In this document: piece by piece, positions 8,513 to 17,361 of the stretch | Position numbering within the stretch: position 1 is the stretch's first letter | Layout: each line of letters begins with the position of its first letter | Origin: Bacteroidales bacterium UBA4284 | Lineage (GTDB): Bacteria; Bacteroidota; Bacteroidia; Bacteroidales; UBA932 | Assembly: GCA_002395925.1 (NCBI GenBank) | Contig: DGVM01000031.1 | Coordinates: 1 to 56,054, forward strand | DNA: 56,054 nt | Direction of reading: 5' to 3' | Notes under the pieces: generated by a model | Database searches by the model: none | What the model was told of the DNA's origin: nothing | Seen by the model: the letters and a program-made list of their open reading frames with translations, nothing else | Made by a program: the position numbers and the translations under genes

Positions 8513-9949
8513 ATGAATATACGTTATATATCTTATAGCCTGCTTCTGACTGTTGCAGCTCTCCTCTGTTCCTGTGAGGACCACCGGAGCGACTACATGG
8601 AAGATTTCCAGACCATGGTTTACTTCCGCAACGGAGGCGAGCAGTCGCTCACCCTCTTCCGTACCGGAGAGGACGGGCTGTACCGCATCCCCGTCTGCAA
8701 GTCGGGCCGCAACCTCAAGGGTGTAGCCAACGCGGTTGTCATACCCTTCGACGAGGCGCAGATGTCGATGTACAACATCACCAACGAGACTTCCTACTCA
8801 ATCATCCCGCAAAGCCTCTACTCCTTTGTGGACGGCAACCTCTCCCCTCTTTCGAGCCAGAACAAGGTTGACCTGGAGTTCGGTCCCGACGATTCCTACA
8901 AGATCGTAACCCTGAGCATCAATACCGTCGGGCTCAGCGCCCTGATGGAAGCGTCGCCCGAGGAGAGTTTCGTAATCGGACTGCAGGTGTTCGCCGATGA
9001 GAACGTCTCCGATGACATCAATCTCATCGTGCTCAAACCCGAAATCGAGGTCCCTTACGTTTCTTTCATCACCGCCGGGCTGGAAAGCCACAAGTACACC
9101 AGCGCAAGCCCTATGAAGGAAACCTACCGCAACACGGTCTCCCTCAACATGGACGAGAACCGCTGGGATTTCGACTGCACCATAGCGCCCGCCGGCAAGC
9201 AGTGGCTCGACGATTACAACAATGCCAACGGTAAAAACTTCGAGCTTCTTCCCGCCGCGGCATATTCGCTTTCCGGCAATACCCTGCATTTCGCAAAGGG
9301 CGAGCTGGAATCGTCCTTTGAGGTGGAAATCAACCGCGAAGGCATGGAGATGCTCAAGGACTACGTACTTCCCGTCGTCATCGAAAGCTGCTCCAAGAGC
9401 GAATTCGCCATCGACGCAAAGAAGAACGCCTACCTGCTCAACGTCCGTCTGGACCCCGACCAGATTACCATCACCGAAGACATGGTCACGGTCAGCCACA
9501 ACCAGTCCAACGACGGCGGCGGCGCCCCGGCACTGTGCGACGGCAAGGAATCCACATACTGGCACTCTCCCTGGAGCGTCCCCGTGGCCAATCCCGACCC
9601 CGTCTATGGCATCTATGCCGACATCACCCTCAAGAGCCCTCTGAGTTCTATCGTCATTTCCTACTGCAACCGTACCGGCAACGGCAACGGAATCCCCATG
9701 CATGTAGTCATAGGAGTAAGCAATGACGGACAGAACTGGACCGTTATGGAAGGCGGCGACATAGCCACTGAAGAAATGGCCTCGTCGATTGCAGGACAGT
9801 GGATTACCCTACCGGTCCTCAGGCACGGCTCTCCTTTCCGCTACATTCGTTTCGGCATTGCCGAGTCTGCAGCCGGCGACCTCCGCGTGCCCGACACCAC
9901 AGCATTTACGGCTGTAGCCGAGATTCAAATTTTTGGAACCGATAACTAG
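8513..9949 (+). CDS. DUF1735 + F5/8 type C domain surface lipoprotein (SusE-position)
   Basis: 478-residue lipoprotein just after SusD, the usual place for an accessory surface glycan-binding protein. The signal MNIRYISYSLLLTVAALLCSC ends in a lipobox. The start at 8513 is preferred over an in-frame ATG at 8486, which overlaps the susD end and would spoil the signal peptide. Residues about 25-310 resemble DUF1735 (BT_3987-type) modules. The C-terminal 150 residues form an F5/8 type C (discoidin, CBM32-like) domain with STYWHSPWSVPVANPDP and RYIRFGIAES. The role is inferred as ligand capture at the cell surface. Confidence 0.85.
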   Translation: MNIRYISYSLLLTVAALLCSCEDHRSDYMEDFQTMVYFRNGGEQSLTLFRTGEDGLYRIPVCKSGRNLKGVANAVVIPFDEAQMSMYNITNETSYSIIPQSLYSFVDGNLSPLSSQNKVDLEFGPDDSYKIVTLSINTVGLSALMEASPEESFVIGLQVFADENVSDDINLIVLKPEIEVPYVSFITAGLESHKYTSASPMKETYRNTVSLNMDENRWDFDCTIAPAGKQWLDDYNNANGKNFELLPAAAYSLSGNTLHFAKGELESSFEVEINREGMEMLKDYVLPVVIESCSKSEFAIDAKKNAYLLNVRLDPDQITITEDMVTVSHNQSNDGGGAPALCDGKESTYWHSPWSVPVANPDPVYGIYADITLKSPLSSIVISYCNRTGNGNGIPMHVVIGVSNDGQNWTVMEGGDIATEEMASSIAGQWITLPVLRHGSPFRYIRFGIAESAAGDLRVPDTTAFTAVAEIQIFGTDN

Positions 9950-9957
9950 CGAGCCAA

Positions 9958-12942
9958 ATGAAATCAATTATAAAATACATAGGAATCTTCCTGCTGGCTC
10001 TCTCCGGAGCCGTAAGCTGCATCAGCGAGAAAGGTGAGAACCTTGCTCCGGGCACTTTCAGGATAGATACGGACGAGTATTCGGTAGTCGCCCTGAGCCA
10101 GGAAGCCCAGGTAGCCTTCATACCCGTCGTCACCAACATTCCGGAAGACCAGTGGACCTTTGAGTCCAACGCCTCCTGGTGCCAGGCAGGCAGAAGTCTC
10201 ACCGCCGAAAAGGGCATCATGATTTCCGTCTCCGACAACACCGACAAGGAACAGCTCCGACGCGCACAGGTGGCGGTCAAGGCTGCCGCCAACGAGTATG
10301 TGATCTCCGTCGTTCAGACCGGATATGGTCCTGCCATAATAGTGAAGGACGCATCCATCGGCCCCGAGGGCGGTCTTCTCTACCTCGACGTCGTTTCCAA
10401 CGTCAACCTCGACGAGGACCTTCTCCAGAAGCCTCAGTTCAACTCCGAAGACGGTGAGAACTGGATACGTTTCCACAGCATCGCCACCACAAAGGGCTTT
10501 GCGACCACCAGGCTGGCCTTCAACGTCGATCTCAACGAGCTGCCGTACAAGCGCCAGGCCGTGCTCTCGCTCAAGGCCGCCGACGCTTCCGACAATTCAG
10601 CCGACACCAAGTGCACGATCACCCAGAGCAGCATTTCCATCACCTCAACCGACATCTTTACGGACAAGAAGGTACAGGCCCTGTCCGTGCGTGCCAACCA
10701 GGTGAGCAGCTACGAGGGTCCGGTCGAGAGCCTCATCGACGGCAGCTACGAGACCTACTACCACTCCCCCTATGAGGTCGAGACCACCTTCCCCGTAGTG
10801 TGGGAATTCGAGTTCGCGCCCGGCCAGAGAATCGACTACATCAGCCTCATGCATCGTGCAGGCAACGGTGTGGCCGGAGGACACTGGAGAGGCCAGGTCG
10901 GCAAGTTCAACGTGTATTACAAGCTCAACGCCACCGACGAGTACACTTTTGCACAGAGCTTCGACTTCGGCGGAAACGGAGGTTACCAGACAGCCAATCT
11001 TTCCACCCCGATAGAGAACGCCACCTGGATAAAGATTGAAATCCTCGACGGCGACCCCGAATCCGTCAATTATACCGACGGCAAATACATTTCCTGCGCC
11101 GAGGCTGAATTCTACAACACCAACCGCGGAGAGGTTAACGACTGGATACGCAAGATATTCACCGACCTTTCCTGCTCCGAACTCCGCGACGGCGTCACCA
11201 AGAAGGACATCATCCAGATGAATGCCGTATCTCCCTATCTCGCCACCAACGTCGCGATGCCGCTCCTCAACGGAACGTACAGCGAAGACGAGAAGGACTT
11301 CCGCATCCACAGCTATGAGCCTTATTCCGACAACCGCGTCAACCTTGCCCTCGTAACCCGCATCTATTCCGCCATGGACAACCCCACCGGCATCGAGGTT
11401 ACTGCAGGCAAGGATATCGTGGTATGCGTTGACCAGATACCGGCCGGACAGACGGTAAGCCTTGCTGTTTACGGCGAGCGAGCCGGCGGCGAAGGCCCCA
11501 ACTACGGAGGCGGCGGCACCGCGGAGGGCTACGACCAGAACACTGTACTGGTCGCCGGCGTCAACAACGTGCGCATCCAGGCAAACGGCATGGCATACGT
11601 CATGAACACCGTGACCCAGAAGGATCCCCGCAATCCCGACACCACCCCCATCTCGGCCTACAAGAATGTCAAGGTGCATATCCTCCCCGGCTGCGGCACC
11701 GTCCAGGGCTACTACGACCCTTCACGCCACTCCGAAGCCAAGTACAAGGAGCTGCTCAACCGCTGCACATACAAGTATTTCATGATCAAGGGCAAGAAGG
11801 TTTCCTTCCTCTTCCATACCAATCAGCTGCGCAGCGACTTCCCCAACTCCTTCCTCTCGGGTTCCCAGGCATGGGACGACATCCTGAGCTGGCAGCATGA
11901 GCTCATGGGACTCGACAAGAAAACATGGTTCAACAACCACATGATGGCCGTCACCACGACCAACGGTTACATGGATGCATCCCACCGCCGCGTACAGTTC
12001 GGCATACAGACAGTCGGCAACATCGGTTCCCGCGAGGCACTTCTCGCAAACGAGGGCGGATGGGGTCCCTGCCACGAGATGGGACATGTAAACCAGCAGG
12101 CCATCAACTGGTGCTCCAGCACGGAGAGCTCCAACAACCTGTTCTCCAACTACTGCGTGATGCGTCTTGCCGGCGACAGCTACTACAAGACCGTATGGTC
12201 ACGCGGCAAGGGCATCGGCGCCCTCGCCTCCGACTATGCGGCACGCCGTCCCTGGGCCCTTCTGGGCGACGGTTCTTACCAGAACGAGGATCCCGAGCTG
12301 CACATGCGAATGAACTGGCAGCTCTGGAACTACTTCCACAACTGCGGATTCAAGCCCGATTTCTGGCCCGAGCTCTTCGAGTATCTGCGCCAGCATCCCC
12401 TGCCCGGAGAGATGTCCACCTCGCTGGGCCGCGACAAGGACGACCCGGGCCTTGCACAGCTTGAGTTCTACGAGGCCTGCTGCGCCGTGAGCGGATACGA
12501 CCTCACCGAATTCTTCGACGCCTGGGGCTTCTTCATCCCCATTGACCAGCAGTACACCCAGTACTATACAGTGCTGTACCGCGTGACCGAGGCCATGATC
12601 AACGCTTCGAAGGCCAGGGTGCGCGACATGAAGCTTCCCAAGGCTGCACCTATGCAGTACCTGGAAGACCGCAGCTCGGAGTGCGACATGGGCTATTGGG
12701 AGACCTACCGCGACAAGGTAGCCATCACCAAGACTCCCACCGCTACCGTCAGCGGCACAAGCGTCACCGTAAACAATTGTGATCAGGCCGTAGCAGTGGA
12801 GCTGCGCCGCGGAAGCGATGCCTCCGGACAGCTGCTCTATTTCTCGAACCGCTATAACTTCACATCCCCCGTCGCCGTGTCCGGCAACAGTCTCTGGGCC
12901 GTACAGGCAGACGGTGCACGCATCAAGATAAACGTCCAATGA
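9958..12942 (+). CDS. M60-like (enhancin-type) mucin-targeting metalloprotease, BACON + F5/8C lipoprotein
   Basis: 994-residue lipoprotein with signal MKSIIKYIGIFLLALSGAVSC. Two BACON-like modules (about 25-225), an F5/8 type C domain (about 230-370, YETYYHSPYEV), then an M60-like peptidase. The zinc motif H706-E-M-G-H710 and a third ligand candidate E723 in the SSTESSNN stretch are visible, so the catalytic core looks intact. The M60-like family is known to cleave O-glycosylated mucin-type proteins. A small beta domain of about 70 residues closes the protein. It is preceded by the DUF1735 gene after 8 nt. Its stop overlaps the start of a 45-residue peptide gene (ATGA), suggesting translational coupling. 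Confidence 0.9.
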   Translation: MKSIIKYIGIFLLALSGAVSCISEKGENLAPGTFRIDTDEYSVVALSQEAQVAFIPVVTNIPEDQWTFESNASWCQAGRSLTAEKGIMISVSDNTDKEQLRRAQVAVKAAANEYVISVVQTGYGPAIIVKDASIGPEGGLLYLDVVSNVNLDEDLLQKPQFNSEDGENWIRFHSIATTKGFATTRLAFNVDLNELPYKRQAVLSLKAADASDNSADTKCTITQSSISITSTDIFTDKKVQALSVRANQVSSYEGPVESLIDGSYETYYHSPYEVETTFPVVWEFEFAPGQRIDYISLMHRAGNGVAGGHWRGQVGKFNVYYKLNATDEYTFAQSFDFGGNGGYQTANLSTPIENATWIKIEILDGDPESVNYTDGKYISCAEAEFYNTNRGEVNDWIRKIFTDLSCSELRDGVTKKDIIQMNAVSPYLATNVAMPLLNGTYSEDEKDFRIHSYEPYSDNRVNLALVTRIYSAMDNPTGIEVTAGKDIVVCVDQIPAGQTVSLAVYGERAGGEGPNYGGGGTAEGYDQNTVLVAGVNNVRIQANGMAYVMNTVTQKDPRNPDTTPISAYKNVKVHILPGCGTVQGYYDPSRHSEAKYKELLNRCTYKYFMIKGKKVSFLFHTNQLRSDFPNSFLSGSQAWDDILSWQHELMGLDKKTWFNNHMMAVTTTNGYMDASHRRVQFGIQTVGNIGSREALLANEGGWGPCHEMGHVNQQAINWCSSTESSNNLFSNYCVMRLAGDSYYKTVWSRGKGIGALASDYAARRPWALLGDGSYQNEDPELHMRMNWQLWNYFHNCGFKPDFWPELFEYLRQHPLPGEMSTSLGRDKDDPGLAQLEFYEACCAVSGYDLTEFFDAWGFFIPIDQQYTQYYTVLYRVTEAMINASKARVRDMKLPKAAPMQYLEDRSSECDMGYWETYRDKVAITKTPTATVSGTSVTVNNCDQAVAVELRRGSDASGQLLYFSNRYNFTSPVAVSGNSLWAVQADGARIKINVQ

Positions 12943-13076
12943 TGAAGCAAAGACAATACAGACATCCGGAAATCCAGCTCGCAGAATGCGGGCTGGAATT
13001 CCTGCTTGCAGAATCCAACGACGCCGTGGGCGCCGATATGCCCATCGACGATATCGATCTGACTTTCAACATGTAG
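12939..13076 (+). CDS. Small peptide P1 of the K-x-Y-x-x-P family
   Basis: 45-residue peptide, too short for most gene finders. It starts MMKQRQYRHPEIQ, has a central LEFLLAES and an acidic tail PIDDIDLTFNM. There is no signal peptide or membrane segment. The ATG overlaps the M60 protease stop by 4 nt, and the stop is 4 nt before the sialidase start, so it fits the operon exactly. It shares K-x-Y-x-x-P, a central leucine pair and a short Ser/Gly/acidic tail with three other tiny genes here (24000-24146, 28014-28145, 29947-30093), all directly upstream of fimbrillin-like lipoproteins. It is the most divergent of the four and lacks the C-terminal Trp. Function unknown; ATG at 12942 is an alternative start. 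Confidence 0.65.
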   Translation: MMKQRQYRHPEIQLAECGLEFLLAESNDAVGADMPIDDIDLTFNM

Positions 13077-13080
13077 CCCT

Positions 13081-16000
13081 ATGAGAACATTATTGGACAT
13101 CATTCCCGCTGTAGTGATTCTCGCTACATGCTGCACCCCCAGGGAGGCAGAACTTTCCGCTCTTCCCGGTACAGAGCTTTCTGCGTATATAGTCGAGACA
13201 AAGACCGGCTATACAATCGACGAGACTGCAAAGAAGGCCGTATTCTCGTGGCTCGAAGGCGACCGCATCGACGTTGCAGTCCGTTGCGGCAGCGATTATG
13301 TCGCATTGCCCTTCGCCTCAGCTTCCGCCGGGGCGCAGGCCAGATTCAGCGATGGAATCGACAATCAGAGTCTCGCCCTCATCAGGCAGGACAACCCCGG
13401 AGCGGAATTGTCCCCTTGGGCGTTCTACCCTTCCGGCAGCAGCTGGAGCATCAGCGGAAGCGACATTTCCGTGCATCTTCCGACCGGAGACAATTATGAC
13501 GCCGCCAATCCGCTTGCCATCGTTCCCATGTTCGGTATCGCCGACAGCAACGGCGACTATGCCTTCAGTCCCAGCACCGCAGTCCTTGCCGTCCCGGTTC
13601 AAGGAATCACTCCCGAGATGGACTTCATCACCCTCGAATCTGAGGCTACCATCAGCGGTGAATTCACCCTCGCCGTTGACGGGAACAGCGGAACCGTCAA
13701 GCTTGAGGGAGCAAAAGACAGTTATCCAGGCGTAATGTCACTGAGCTTTTCGAATCTCTCCGGCGACTACACCTTCTACTTCCCTCTCCCGGAAGGCACC
13801 ATCCCTGCCGGGCTCACCATCAGCCTTGGACAGACCTCCGACTGGGAAGGCAGGATGACTCTGGTCAGCCAGAGCCCTGTAACGCTCACCCGCGGACGCA
13901 TTTCCCGCATTCCCCCCATCCAGTTCCAGTCTTCCGGGGAATGGACGACAGTCACCACTGAAGGCAAGTTCCTCGACGACTTCCTGTGGAACTGCCACAG
14001 CGCCTTCACCGCCGGAACCTACGTCCCCGTCACGATAGAGCGCAGCCAGAGCGACCCTTCGAAGTTCCGCATCGCCAATCCTTATACGGTGGCATGCAGC
14101 ACCTTCGGCTATACCCCGCACACCAGCGGCATCGTTGCCGATCCTTACCTCGTATTCACCGTTTCCGATGACGGTTCCGTGAGTTTCGAGAGCTTCCGCA
14201 CCGGCATCGAAGACAAAGACAGCGGCGGCCGGGCCATGATGATTACCTATCCTCCGACCTGGAGCGCCTCCCGTCCGTCCAAGGAATGCAAGGTCAACTG
14301 GTTCAGCACGCAGGACGCCACGCTTCCTGTATCCATGCAGCTCGGTTGCGTCTATTCCGACCCCGACGACAGCAGCTACATGTACAGCCGCGACGGCAGC
14401 ACCCAGCACACCGACCGCATCCACATCCTCTTCTCCGACGAGCCCGAGCCCGCCGAGACCTGGACATCCCTGGGCACCGGCCGCTTCATCGACAACTTCT
14501 TCTGGAACAACAATTCCTTCTCCGGAGCAGTCGAAACCGAAATCTGGCGCAGCGACCTCGACGCCAACCGCTACCGCATCGCCAACCCCTACCTCATAGC
14601 GAACAAAGTGTTCGGGCGCAGCGGCTACGAGGGCGACGAGTACTTCTTTTTCAGCATCGCTTCCGACGGCGCTGTGACTTTCGAGACCCTCGTGACCGGC
14701 ATGACGCTTACGTCAGGAGGCTCGCTTGTCGACCGCAACTTCGCAATCAAGATGCCGTCCGACGTCAGCGCGACGAAGGTCATGTCGGGCACTGCCGCAG
14801 AGCCTCTGGCCATCCAGCTGGGTGCTGTAAACTACGACAGCAACGATGCAAGCTACTTCTACACGAGAGCCACCTACGACCTCAAGTACCTGTACTTCCC
14901 CGGTTATGACGACAAGGCCTACGTGGAGCCTTACAAGATTCCCATGCTCGCGGCGTTCCACAATCCGGTGGCGTCCCTGAGCCTGCCAGGCGGTACGCTT
15001 CAGAAACTCGTCGTCAAGATCACCAACGGCGACCTTTCAAAGGTCAAGGGACTGAGACTCTGGCAGAATGCCACCGGCGGCTGGATGGAGAGCGATTACG
15101 TCGCCCCCGCCTCCGACGGCACCGTCACCATGACCAGCTTCACCCGTCCTGCCATTTCCGGAAGCATCGACCTCAACTTCTGGGTAGATGACCCCGATAT
15201 CGCTTCCTCCTATACATTCAGCGTAACGGAAGTGGTGATCGGCGGAGTGTCGTACCAGATCGATCAGGATGATTCCTTCATCCATATCTTCGGCGTACGC
15301 GTCAACAACGGCGGCGACACCGAGAACGTCCGCGGCACCAGCGAGACGGTGGCTTCGTTCCGCATCCCCGCCCTCGTCACCTCCAATGCCGGCACGCTCA
15401 TCGCCGCATACGACGTACGTTACGCCAACTCCGCAGACCTTCAGGGCGACATCGACGTCGGCATGAAGCGTTCCACCGACGGAGGCAAGACCTGGAGCGA
15501 CCTCAAGCTAATCATGGACATGGGTGAATACGGCGGCCTAGCTCAGAACCAGAACGGCATAGGAGACCCTTGCCTGCTGGTTGACGAGAACACCGGCCGC
15601 ATATTCTGTTTCGCAGTTTGGGCGCACGGGCACTACAATGACGCCGACCGCCGCTGCCTCGCATGGTCCGGCACCGGATTCGCCATCAGCGACACTCCCC
15701 AGTTCATGATGGTTTACTCCGACGACGACGGCATCACCTGGAGCGATCCCGTCAACATTACGACCCATGTCAAGAAACAGGACTGGAGAATGACCTTCCA
15801 GGGCCCCGGACGCGGAATCACCATGAAGGACGGCACCCTTGTAGTGCCCATCCAGCATCAGGAGGGTTCCAGCAAGTCCATGCACGGACTCTATCCGCTC
15901 AACTCCGGCATCATGTACTCCACCGACCATGGCAACACGTGGCAGGCTTTCGAAGGTTTCGCACATGCCACCACCAGCGAGAGCGCCGTAGCCGAAATCG

Positions 16001-16413
16001 AGCCCGGGGTACTCATGCTCAGCATGCGCGACGAGACCGATTCCAAGGCGCGCAGGGTTTACACCACTACCGACCTTGGCAAGACCTGGACGGCGCACGC
16101 CTCAAACGGCAAGGTTATAGAACCCACCTGCGAGGCTTCTCTGCTGCATGTCGATGCCGCAGACAACTCACTCGGACAGGACCTCCTGCTCTTCTCCAAC
16201 CCCAACAGCACCAGCGGCCGGGTAAACATGACAATCCAGGCCAGCCTCGACAAGGGCGTTACCTGGAGCCATTCCCTGCTGCTCGATGCCGGCGGTTCCC
16301 TGGGCTATTCCTGTCTTACCATGGTCAACAAAAGCACCGTTGGCATCCTGTACGAAAGTTCAAGGGGCAGCATCCTTTTCCAGGCTGTGCCCCTAACCGA
16401 CATTATCAAGTAG
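13081..16413 (+). CDS. Multidomain GH33 exo-sialidase with N-terminal fimbrillin-like domain
   Basis: 1110 residues. The catalytic part (about 750-1110) carries FRIP (R761) and five Asp-boxes: STDGGKTW (from S798), SDDDGITW, STDHGNTW, TTDLGKTW and SLDKGVTW. This is a GH33 sialidase fold releasing terminal sialic acid. It is preceded by a BNR-associated N-terminal beta domain (about 620-740). Residues about 30-270 resemble a fimbrillin/Mfa-like domain (TKTGY...FSWLEGDRIDV). Between them lie two copies of a 160-residue module that share WT(T/S)..T.G.F(L/I)D.F.WN and (F/Y)RIANPY. The N-terminus MRTLLDIIPAVVILATCC is signal-like with an imperfect lipobox. Lipidation is therefore less certain than for neighbours. 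Confidence 0.9.
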   Translation: MRTLLDIIPAVVILATCCTPREAELSALPGTELSAYIVETKTGYTIDETAKKAVFSWLEGDRIDVAVRCGSDYVALPFASASAGAQARFSDGIDNQSLALIRQDNPGAELSPWAFYPSGSSWSISGSDISVHLPTGDNYDAANPLAIVPMFGIADSNGDYAFSPSTAVLAVPVQGITPEMDFITLESEATISGEFTLAVDGNSGTVKLEGAKDSYPGVMSLSFSNLSGDYTFYFPLPEGTIPAGLTISLGQTSDWEGRMTLVSQSPVTLTRGRISRIPPIQFQSSGEWTTVTTEGKFLDDFLWNCHSAFTAGTYVPVTIERSQSDPSKFRIANPYTVACSTFGYTPHTSGIVADPYLVFTVSDDGSVSFESFRTGIEDKDSGGRAMMITYPPTWSASRPSKECKVNWFSTQDATLPVSMQLGCVYSDPDDSSYMYSRDGSTQHTDRIHILFSDEPEPAETWTSLGTGRFIDNFFWNNNSFSGAVETEIWRSDLDANRYRIANPYLIANKVFGRSGYEGDEYFFFSIASDGAVTFETLVTGMTLTSGGSLVDRNFAIKMPSDVSATKVMSGTAAEPLAIQLGAVNYDSNDASYFYTRATYDLKYLYFPGYDDKAYVEPYKIPMLAAFHNPVASLSLPGGTLQKLVVKITNGDLSKVKGLRLWQNATGGWMESDYVAPASDGTVTMTSFTRPAISGSIDLNFWVDDPDIASSYTFSVTEVVIGGVSYQIDQDDSFIHIFGVRVNNGGDTENVRGTSETVASFRIPALVTSNAGTLIAAYDVRYANSADLQGDIDVGMKRSTDGGKTWSDLKLIMDMGEYGGLAQNQNGIGDPCLLVDENTGRIFCFAVWAHGHYNDADRRCLAWSGTGFAISDTPQFMMVYSDDDGITWSDPVNITTHVKKQDWRMTFQGPGRGITMKDGTLVVPIQHQEGSSKSMHGLYPLNSGIMYSTDHGNTWQAFEGFAHATTSESAVAEIEPGVLMLSMRDETDSKARRVYTTTDLGKTWTAHASNGKVIEPTCEASLLHVDAADNSLGQDLLLFSNPNSTSGRVNMTIQASLDKGVTWSHSLLLDAGGSLGYSCLTMVNKSTVGILYESSRGSILFQAVPLTDIIK

Positions 16414-16414
16414 T

Positions 16415-17359
16415 ATGCAAAGATTATTCTCCCTCATAGCCATTGCGGCAGCCGGCCTTGCAGTTCTGGCCGGCTGCAAGCAGGGCGGCTCGGAGATCGC
16501 TCCCGACATCACGTTTACGGGCAGCGGTTCCGCCCTTGCTTCTTCCGGCATTTCCGCAGACGCCGCCGGAGCGGATTACGAACTCAGCTTCAAGTCCGCT
16601 ACCGACTGGCATATCGCCTACCCTGACGCCACCAAGGCTCTCGCATCCTGGATAGTAGTCACACCTCCTTCAGGCAAAGGCGGCGAAGTGAACGCCATCA
16701 TCACCGTCAATCCCAATGAAACTCCGGAGGCTCGCAGCACTCAGCTGCTCCTGGTCTCCGGCTCGGTCAGCAAATCGATATCCATTTCGCAGGCAGCCGG
16801 AAGCGGCATCGCCGTCAGCGGCATGGTGCTCAACGAGACTTCCCTTTCGCTGTATCCCGGCGAGAGCGCAGTGCTTGCGGCCTCCGTTTTCCCTTCATAC
16901 GCCGACACCGACAAGACAGTCAGCTGGAGCAGTTCGGCTCCCGACGTGGTTTCCGTCGAGGACGGCCTGGTTACGGCCCTTTCCGAGGGCACCGCAACAG
17001 TTACCGCCACCGCAGGCAGCGTTTCCGCTTCCTGCAAGGTCACGGTAAAGCACCAGTACGTCCCGGTCTCCGGAATAACGCTCGACCAGAGCGAGATTAC
17101 CCTAACAGAGGGCACCACAAAAGAGCTTATCGCCACCATAACTCCCACAGGAGCAGATGCTTCCGACCTTGAGTGGAAGTCTTCCGACAGTGCTGTGGCA
17201 AGCGTATCGGCTACGGGTGTTGTAACCGCAGTCGCCCCCGGCACCGCCGTTGTCACGGTAAGCGCAGGCGGATTCAGCGCCAGCTGCACGGTTACGGTGA
17301 TACGCAAGGGAAGCACCGGCGAGAACCTCGACGATCCTATTAATGTAAATCCTTGGTAG
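16415..17359 (+). CDS. BACON + double Big2 lipoprotein with a peptide-family-like C-terminal tail
   Basis: 314-residue lipoprotein with signal MQRLFSLIAIAAAGLAVLAGC. A BACON-like module (about 25-130) is followed by two Ig-like Big2 domains (about 133-212 and 215-297; VSGMVLNETSLSLYPGES and VSGITLDQSEITLTEG). These are spacer or adhesion modules with no catalytic motif. The last 16 residues, GSTGENLDDPINVNPW, are not part of Big2 and resemble the tail of the free peptide at 24000-24146 (GGSTGENINSS...NWDWDEE). Starts 1 nt after the sialidase stop and ends 2 nt before the next lipoprotein gene. Confidence 0.85.
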   Translation: MQRLFSLIAIAAAGLAVLAGCKQGGSEIAPDITFTGSGSALASSGISADAAGADYELSFKSATDWHIAYPDATKALASWIVVTPPSGKGGEVNAIITVNPNETPEARSTQLLLVSGSVSKSISISQAAGSGIAVSGMVLNETSLSLYPGESAVLAASVFPSYADTDKTVSWSSSAPDVVSVEDGLVTALSEGTATVTATAGSVSASCKVTVKHQYVPVSGITLDQSEITLTEGTTKELIATITPTGADASDLEWKSSDSAVASVSATGVVTAVAPGTAVVTVSAGGFSASCTVTVIRKGSTGENLDDPINVNPW

Positions 17360-17361
17360 CC

